DNA of 64,000 nucleotides from Toxorhynchites rutilus septentrionalis. Its lineage: Eukaryota; Arthropoda; Insecta; Diptera; Culicidae. The notes beneath the pieces were generated by a model that saw only the letters and a program-made list of their open reading frames with translations, was not told where the DNA came from and ran no database searches. Of the stretch, positions 57,465 to 64,000 are shown one piece after another. A program made the position numbers and the translations under genes. The DNA lies in contig NC_073745.1 in assembly GCF_029784135.1 (NCBI RefSeq), positions 49,115,619 through 49,179,618 of the forward strand, given 5' to 3'. How positions within the stretch are numbered: the first letter of the stretch is position 1; every line of letters begins with the position of its first letter.

Positions 57465-58317
57465 TTAGTCTTCATTATTTTTATCATCAGCGTCAAATCG
57501 CTTTCAATGAATTTCATTCTTTAGTCCGTAAAAATACCATCGTTAACTGGCAACGTAAGTGGAACGAAGATGAATTGGGTCGGTGGCTTCACTCGATTAT
57601 CCCTAAGGTTAGCCTCAAACCATGGTTCAAAAGTCTGGACTTAAGTCGGGACTTTATTCGCACCTTCTCTCGACTCATGTCCAATCACTGTTCGTTAGAC
57701 GCGCTACTCTTTCGTTTTAATCTTGCCGATGGCAATATCTGTGCTTGTGGCCAAGGTTACCACGACATCGAACACGTTGTTTGGTCGTGCGAGGAGTATC
57801 TTGTTGCCAGATCGAATTTAGAAAACTCTCTTCGGGCTAGAGGAATGCAGTCCAATGTGCCGGTGAGAGATGTGTTGGCTCGGTTAGACCTTGATTACAT
57901 GTCCCAAATATATGTCTTCCTAAAAGCTATCGATCTTCGTGTGTGATTGTCCTTATATCCTTATATTCTCCTTTTCCTTTTCCTTCGCGAGAAATCAAAT
58001 CCCTTCTTACTAACAATAGAATAAGGTGAAATGTAAATACATGTTAGATATAAGATAGGCTTAAGAATTGAGTATGATGAATGTGAGTGCGAATGTGAGT
58101 GTGAACATTGTCAACATATCCTTATATCCCATCCTTTTCCTGAAACAAAATGTCACCCATCTAAACTCGAGCAAGCCGCGAGTAATCGGTTCTCTACTTC
58201 ATTAACATTAGAATTAATAAAAAATGTTTATATATACTTGTAACTATACAGATAGGAGTTTGGCTCCTTTAAACTTATGTAACTGAGCCTGTAAAAATAA
58301 ACGATTTAATAAAAAAA
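57465..58317 (+). pseudogene. Non-LTR retrotransposon 3' end: C-terminal domain and 3' UTR
   Basis: Plus strand, in frame from about 57491 to the stop at 57944-57946: VRKNTIVNWQRKWNEDELGR, WLHSIIPKVSLKPWFKSLDL, RDFIRTFSRLMSNHCSLDAL, then a zinc-binding CACGQGYHDIEHVVWSC and a C-terminal VFLKAIDLRV. WQ..W......G...........PW.........R......R..SGH........R is the region after RNase H in I/Loner/Outcast-like elements, and the C.CG....EH..W.C motif is their usual last domain. The frame here is intact. The 3' UTR ends with AATAAACGATTTAATAAAAA. 5'-truncated upstream of about 57465. Confidence 0.85.
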
Positions 58318-59429
58318 AATATTTTTATGCTTTTTTTGCAGATTATAATCATATTAATGTTTGCATATACTCAATTTTCAAGTTCAATTTTCCTAGGGGT
58401 ATTTCTCAGATTCAAACTTCAATCTATTTTTGTAAGACTTCATATTGATCAAATTCATCAATACTTTTTTTTCCATCGATTTTGTCTTGATTGTTTTTGC
58501 TCCTCCAATATGTTTTGGGTTCAGAGTTTTTGTAAATCTCAGATATATATATATTGGAAACATATGAAAATATGTTTCCGAACTCCACTGTATCAGTTTA
58601 TTTAAAATTATTTTCTTGTTTCGTTTTTCGTACTCCAAATTTTTATTTGGACGGCGTTTATTCAGATTTTTTAGAATTCAGTTAAATTTGTGTTATATAT
58701 TTCTTCAGAATTTTACAGATATTAGTTATTTTTTAATCAGGGTTTAATTTCAAAATGTTTTCCGACTTTATATTACCTATTTTTATTTCTTTAATTTAAA
58801 CTTGTTGATACAAAAGTTTCAACTGTTTTTCTTCAGAATTTATTCCAATCTTATTTTTTTAATCGAATTATTTGATTTTTGAATTTCAGATAGATGTTTC
58901 ATATGTGCTTTTCAGATCATTATTTCTTAATGATTCCAAATTTTCGTTTCCGAATGCCACATTCTCACATTCACACGATTTTCACATTCCAAACAAGGAT
59001 TCTGAATTCAGGATTCCAATCAGAAGATTTTTTCCATGATTTAGATTTCTTTTTTTTTCTGTAGACATTTTCTTATGGTTTTCTCCTTAATCTTAACTTT
59101 TTGTAACATTTCAAATTAACATACTTTAAGCATACATAAAATCTAAACTTGAGTATGCTCAATATTTTTTCACACTTCATTTTATAATATTTTTGATAGG
59201 GAATATTTTTTATAATATTTTTTCACACTTCATTTTATAATATTTTTGAGCTTTTCTGATATTTTGAAACTTCAGTATTTTAGTTCATTTAGAATTGTTG
59301 AGACTTCAATTTTTTAGTCAGACGTTGTTCATCCAGATTATTATTTTTCAAATTTTTGTAATTTGCTTTACATTTAGCTTCCGGAGTTTCAAACATCTCT
59401 TAAATCTCAAAAATCACATATTCAGATTC
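58318..59429. other. T-rich low-complexity DNA
   Basis: Poor in recognisable structure; repeated words TTCAGATT and TTCCAAA suggest a decayed extension of the minisatellite that follows. A 34-bp AT-rich duplication TTTTTCACACTTCATTTTAT occurs at about 59166 and 59219. Confidence 0.5.
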
Positions 59430-60060
59430 TAGAATCCAGATTCCATCGAGATCCCTCGAGATTCCATCTGGATTCCATCTGAGTTCCATGTGGATTCCAT
59501 CTGGATTCTATCTGAATTCAATCTGGATTCCATAAGGATTCCACCTGGATTTTATCTGGATTCTGCCTGAATTCAATCTAGAGTCTATCCTAATTTCATC
59601 TGGAATTCATCTGAATTTCATCTGGATTCCATCTGAACTTTACCTGGTTTCCATGTGGATTTCATCGGGATCTCATCTGGATTCCATCTGAATCCCATCT
59701 GAATTCCATTTCGATTCTACCTGGATTCAACCTGAATCAAATGAGGAATTTACCTAAATTACATCTGAGTTTCATCGGGATTCCATATTGGTTCCATGAG
59801 AATTCCATTTGAATTCTATCTGAATTCTATTTTGATTCCATAAGGTTTCCACCTGGAATTCGTCTGGATTCTGCCTGAATTCAATCTAGAGTCTACCCTA
59901 ATTACAACTTGAGTTCATCTAGATTTCTTCTGGATTTCATCTGGATTCTATCAGGATTCCATTTTGATTTCATCTGGATTACATCTGAATTCCATTCCAT
60001 GACAATTCCTTCTGGATTCCATGTAGGTTTCATGAGGATTCTATCTGGGTCCCATCTATA
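59430..60060 (+). repeat. Degenerate minisatellite, period about 10-11 bp (GATTCCATCTG)
   Basis: Dozens of imperfect units such as GATTCCATCTG, AATTCCATCTG, GATTTCATCTG and GATTCTACCTG run for about 630 bp. A longer-range repetition is visible: CATAAGGATTCCACCTGGAT (59531) and CATAAGGTTTCCACCTGGAA (59838), each followed by TCTGCCTGAATTCAATCTAG, implying a higher-order unit of about 307 bp. Confidence 0.9.
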
Positions 60061-60089
60061 CAGCCATTCCATACCAAACCGATATAGTG

Positions 60090-61080
60090 GTTCTCAGATT
60101 TTCGTCAAAAGTGGTAGTTTTGTTGTTTATTGCAAATTATTAGACCAGTTTTTTTTATTTTAATTTTTTTGTTAGGATGACCATTTCCATTTTAGGGAGG
60201 TCCGAAAAATCCATTTTTTCGCATTTTTGCCAAAAATGACTTTTTTCCAAAATTCATAACTTTTGAACCACTGGACCAATTCAGATGTTTGACATATTAA
60301 ATTAAAGACAATTATCTAGTCTTTTTTGGAAAAAATAGTACAGCTGCAAAAACTTTGAGTTATGTTTTCGTTATTATTGATTGTATTTGTTATTTATAGT
60401 TTTCTAAGGATTTTTCAAATACCATATCTTGAAACCAGAGAAGCGTTTTTTTTCGTTTTTGAGTTATGATTTTTCAAAGTTAACCGATGGTCCAAAAATC
60501 ATTTTTAACTATTTTCTCAAAAATGACTTTTTTCAAAAATTTATTACTTTTGAACTACTGGACCGATTCAGATGACCGACGTATCAAATTAAAGCCTACT
60601 AGAAAATTAAAGAGGCTAGTTTTTAAAAAAAATAACACACTTGCCAATTGATTGGATTATAGTCATATACATCCAGTCTAGTTGCATAGAAATATTGAAC
60701 GAAAGCCGAAAACATGTTAACTTTGAAAAATCATAACCTAAAAAGGAAACACATGTTATGTGAAAATCCTTAGCTTTCCAGAAAAAATATAAAAAAATAT
60801 AGCGCCTTTGGTCCCGAGACTATGAAAACAATAAAAAACGAATACAATCAATAATAACGAGAGCAGATTTCAAATTTTCTGCGGTTATAGTATTTTTTTC
60901 AAAAAAGACCAGGTGATTAGCTTTAAGTTGATATGTCAATCATCTAAATCGGTGTAGTAGTTCAAAAGTTATGATTTTTTGAAAAAAGTCATTTTTGGAA
61001 AAAGAGGAAAAAGTTGATTTTTCGGACAACCTCAAAATGGAAAAGGTCACCCTAATGAAAAAAAATAAAAAAGTCAAATG
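60090..61080. mobile_element. Foldback element with long inverted arms (3)
   Basis: Left: AAAATGACTTTTTTCC near 60233, CATAACTTTTGAACCACTGG, CGTTATTATTGATTGTATT. Right, inverted: AATACAATCAATAATAACG (60841), TAGTAGTTCAAAAGTTATG (60956), AAAAAAGTCATTTTTGG. Arms about 300 bp. The left half also contains a second copy of the arm core at 60500-60600 (TTACTTTTGAACTACTGGAC). Confidence 0.8.
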
Positions 61081-61089
61081 TTTTGCGAC

Positions 61090-61400
61090 AAGGAAAATGA
61101 AATGAAACACAAATTTCTGCATAACTCGAGAACTAATCAAACAAATGGAACCAAATTAGTATTAGGGAGCAATAAATGTTTTTATGGTGGTTTGACACTC
61201 CTTTCCCCTCTCTAAAGAGAGGGGGGAGAGTGCTAAACAACCCGAGAACTAATAAAACAATTGGAGTCAAACTTAGCATATAGAGATTTTAGGGATCGAT
61301 AAATGTTTCTATGGTAGTTCGACACTCTTTCCCCTCTCTAAAGGGGAGGCTCCCATACATATAAATTTTGGGCGGGACGAAGTTTGCCAGGTAAGAGGTT
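61090..61400 (+). repeat. Two-unit direct repeat ending in the GACGAAGTTTGCC motif
   Basis: GAGAACTAATCAAACAAATG (61125) and GAGAACTAATAAAACAATTG (61242) start two units that both run to TTTCCCCTCTCTAAAG. The end GGGCGGGACGAAGTTTGCCA is the complement-type end of the family seen at 3150 and 20553. Confidence 0.65.
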
Positions 61401-61875
61401 TATAAATACTGTAATTGTAAATGTGTTGGATTCTTTATCACAATCTTTACATTTTTAATTTTTCTAGATTTGGAATCTTAAAGGCTTTATTTTTCTGGTT
61501 GCTTTAAAACCGATCAGTGGTCAAGCAATTTTTTATTTCTTCGTGAGATTTTCGGAAAGGGACAAACAATAAAAAAAATTATCTGAAAAACATGCTGAAT
61601 GCGGTAGAACCTCCCATTTCATTATTGACAGATCCGTGGACATGTGGTCTGATGTTGTCATGTTGTAAAATAATCTTGTGAGCAGACACGACAAGAGACC
61701 TATACTGATTGTTTTCCCTTCAGATCTCTGGTCAAACTGGTTGTAGTTGGTACCAGCGACGTAGCGAGGGTAGAAGATATTTTGAGAAAGCTACTTACTT
61801 ATACCAAAGCTCACTTTGAGCAGTTTATCCGTATTGAGGTTAGGAAAAATCATTACCAGCTTCGTTAATTCTCTA

Positions 61876-62068
61876 GTCAAATCTTTGCCTTGCGTGCTTT
61901 AACTGAAGAAAAATGATCCTCAATTGCATTTAAATCAAGATCTGCTAGCGATTCATTTTCGATCGAAAAAAATACCAAGCAATTGAGTCGGTCTTGGTTC
62001 ATTTTAGAACGCAGACAACTTTCAATCAATTTACAATTGCTGAAACTGTGTTCGCACGAAGCGCGGTC
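61876..62068 (-). pseudogene. hAT-type transposase, C-terminal dimerisation region
   Basis: Minus strand, one open frame to a TGA at 61876-61878: CEHSFSNCKLIESCLRSKMN, QDRLNCLVFFSIENESLADL and DAIEDHFSSVKARK-like end. This follows the pattern AERSFS.LK.IK..LRS.M...RL..L..LSIE.EL of the hAT dimerisation domain (here in the ZMYM/DUF4371-like form). Upstream catalytic regions are not recognisable; 61500-61870 is decayed. Confidence 0.8.
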
Positions 62069-62358
62069 TGTGCCATTTTTACTTTAGTGTAAACCAGACT
62101 AGCAAGCTCTTCCATTCTAGCACAAAAATTGCTCAAAAATTCAATAACACAGACATTATTTAGAAGTATGCGTTCTTATAATGCAGCTTAGTAAATAAAG
62201 TTTGTTTCAGTTAGAATTTGGTCGCTTATTTTTATTCACTTCAGCGCCCCTAGTTGTCACATCGAGAAACTATTGACAGCGTTTTGATCCGGGTGGTTTG
62301 TTTATTCAGTAGTATAGAATTCGTCAAGATTGAAGGATACATCCAAAAGTTATCGACG

Positions 62359-62516
62359 ATGGTACGCGAAAGGCGAAAAAAAATCGCACGATCACATTGA
62401 GAAGCCGACGTGTTCAAGAGAATAGATTGCAAAATTCCTCAAATTTCCAAAATCGACTGTAAGTACCGTAATCAAACGTTACCGGGAGACGTCGAATACC
62501 GATGAAAACTTGAAGT
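62359..62516 (+). pseudogene. Tc1-like transposase, N-terminal DNA-binding part
   Basis: MVRERRKKIARSH, stop, then FKRIDCKIPQISKSTVSTVI and KRYRETSNTDENLK: a helix-turn-helix of the form I.K..GI..STV..VIKRYRETG common in IS630/Tc1 transposases. Similarity ends at 62516 where mariner sequence begins. Confidence 0.75.
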
Positions 62517-62517
62517 A

Positions 62518-63200
62518 AGTGAAAGAAATGGTGACAGAAAATCGTCATACCAGCTTAAGAGAGATGTCTAGTGAATTTGGCATTGCATATGGAACGCACA
62601 GCATATTGTTTTGAGTGTGAGACGCGTGGTAGCCAGGCTTGTTCCGAAGGACCTGAATTTCGTGCAAAAACACCATCAACAGACAGTTTCTGAAGAGATG
62701 AATTATCAAGCCCAAAGTGATACAACCTTCGTGGAACGGATAATTACGGGCGACGAGACATGGATCTATGAGTTTGACATAGAAACAAAGCAAGAATCGT
62801 TCGAGTAGCGCTTCGAGACGAAGTGAAGGTGATGCTGACTGTTTTCTTCGATTGTCAACGTGTAGTTCACTATGAGTACCTTCCACCGGGGAGTCAACAA
62901 AGAATATGATTTATCCGATTTGAAGCGTTTGAGAGATGCTGTACGTCGCAAACGACCAGAAATGTGGGCCAACAATTCTTGGATTTGGCATGATGATACC
63001 GCGCCATCGCACAGAGCCAGAATTGTACTGAATTATTTGACCAAACATCAAGTCAAAACCACCGAGTAAGCACCGTATTCACCTGATGGCCCCGTGCTAC
63101 TTTTTTTTATTTCCCTAGTTGAGGTTGCCACTTCGTGAAAAAAGATTTCAGTCGATCGATGAGATCAAAGAGAATGCTACGAGGGAACTAAAATCCATCC
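62518..63200 (+). pseudogene. mariner transposase fragment
   Basis: EMVTENRHTSLREMSSEFGI, RRVVARLVPKDLNFVQKHHQ, VERIITGDETWIYEFDIETK (first catalytic Asp), YDLSDLKRLRDAVRRKRPEM, SWIWHDDTAPSHRARIVLNY (second Asp region HDNAPSH) and the APYSPD block are all recognisable, with a stop and frameshifts between them. It begins inside the usual N-terminal domain and lacks terminal inverted repeats, so it is not a simple intact insertion. Confidence 0.9.
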
Positions 63201-63204
63201 TTTC

Positions 63205-63504
63205 GTTGGCTTACCAGGGATGCTGTTCTATCTTCAGAACAGGATTTTACCATCCATTCTATCCCATAATGGTCCAGTGAAGTTCTGGCCTGACTTGACA
63301 AACTGCCATTACAGCCGGGATGGCATCAAGTGGTATAGAGAGAACAAAATCGACTTCATTGAAAAAACTATCAATCCACCAAATTGTTCGGATTCGCGAG
63401 AGATATTGGACAATATCAAAGGCAAATTGAAGAAATGTGGCAAAACCATCAGAAAAAAATCAAATGCACCACTTTTCCAAGAAGATAGCAAAAATTATCA
63501 GTAG
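63205..63504 (+). pseudogene. Tc1-like transposase, C-terminal part
   Basis: ILSHNGPVKFWPDLTNCHYS (second catalytic Asp block FWPDLA..HYS), IKWYRENKIDFIEKTINPPN and IKGKLKKCGKTIRKKSNAPL. FWPDL.SCHY.. with PPN.P..RP.E is the type seen in DD37-41D Tc1-like elements. Here the last block reads CSDSREILDNI instead of CP..RPIE.., so the third catalytic position is doubtful. Confidence 0.8.
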
Positions 63505-63689
63505 TACTGTGCAAAAAATGATGGGTGGTATCACACGGAAAGTTCGATTCATCCGAACAGATGACGAATAGTATTCATGTTTTTTAACCTTAAAGTTGAT
63601 AAACTTACCTTCCCTTTTTTGTACGTCATTTCTATGCTGAGAAATGTCCTACTTTATGCGACCAAATTCTAACTGAAACAGGCTTTAAC

Positions 63690-64000
63690 AGTAAAACATC
63701 ACACGGCCATTCACGGCCTATTTCGGCGCCCCTCCGCCCCTCTGTATCGGCATCGTATCGGAATTCTATGCATTTGTTTTGCACTGCATGGAGAGGCGTC
63801 CAGGTATGCGTAGCGAATAATCAAAAGGGTATTGAAGTAATGTGGTATTGGATGTTTCAATTTTGCGAAAATCAGAAAGAGGTTATTAGTTTTATCAATG
63901 CAACTACTCATGATGGGTGTTTTCTCCTCAATTGAAAGATGGAAAATAATAATTGGGGAATATAATTGTAGGCAAAAATGCTATTCAATATTCCAGGATT
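63690..64000. other. Unassigned DNA at the window edge
   Basis: GGCCATTCACGGCC at about 63702 is a small palindrome. A 66-codon minus-strand frame is not recognised. Confidence 0.4.

Larger units (their letters stand above)
62198..63685 (+). mobile_element. Tc1-like element interrupted by a mariner fragment
   Basis: Inverted ends: TTTCAGTTAGAATTTGGTCG at 62205-62224 and CGACCAAATTCTAACTGAAA at 63659-63678, with similar outer bases (TTTG/CAGGC). Contains the N-terminal and C-terminal parts of a Tc1-like transposase, with mariner sequence between them. Confidence 0.8.

Noticed and set aside
1..64000. CRISPR arrays, bacterial operons or prophage
   Set aside because: No regularly spaced direct repeats with unique spacers, no Shine-Dalgarno-led gene strings. 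The content is eukaryotic transposons.

Overview
This window looks like nuclear DNA of a dipteran, most probably a culicine (Aedes-like) mosquito. It is AT-rich, intron-scale non-coding DNA packed with a typical mosquito mix of transposable elements: Ty3/gypsy, Jockey-clade and other non-LTR elements, Tc1/mariner, hAT, TTAA-target (piggyBac-type) MITEs, tRNA-like SINEs and foldback elements. The organism call is an inference from this mix. I found no intact host protein-coding gene, no tRNA or rRNA gene and no CRISPR array. Nearly every coding-like stretch is a broken transposon gene.

The central feature is a 5.24 kb repeat unit present three times in direct orientation (9289-14530, 21743-26984, 30382-35622). 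Copies A and B keep a constant offset of 12,454 bp. Copy C differs by a one-base homopolymer change and some substitutions. Flanks differ at each copy, so the copies are dispersed rather than tandem. Each unit carries three degenerate replication-type histone H3 genes, each with a TATA box, H3 coding sequence and the canonical histone mRNA 3' stem-loop. Two of the three lie head-to-head in a ~1.43 kb imperfect palindrome. The unit also has a shared 13-bp inverted terminal motif (TGACGTAGGACTA), internal direct repeats, two nested MITEs and a 16-bp perfect hairpin. I do not recognise the family. It behaves like a recently amplified non-autonomous element that has taken up a histone H3 gene.

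Layout. 1-2192: 3' part of a Ty3/gypsy element (pol and a candidate LTR). 2290-9288: scattered SINE, MITE and Tc1 remnants, including a 1.6 kb Tc1-like element with double inverted repeats (6418-8022), ending in a non-LTR 3' fragment that abuts copy A. 14531-21742: a Tc1-like pseudogene, a SINE, unassigned DNA and a foldback element. 26985-30381: unassigned spacer. 35623-41700: piggyBac-type MITEs and other repeats. 41742-42790, 53398-54785 and 60090-61080: three large foldback elements. 46239-50332: a 5'-truncated Jockey-clade element with a 9-bp target duplication, interrupted by a TTAA MITE whose second copy sits at 51117-51918 beside a mariner remnant. 57465-58317: non-LTR 3' end. 59430-60060: degenerate minisatellite. 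61876-62068: hAT C-terminus. 62198-63685: a Tc1-like element whose middle is replaced by a mariner fragment.

No pathway or operon can be described. The genes do not act together except as mobile elements and their non-autonomous derivatives. The biological interest lies in the histone-carrying repeat and in several clean nested insertions that give relative ages.
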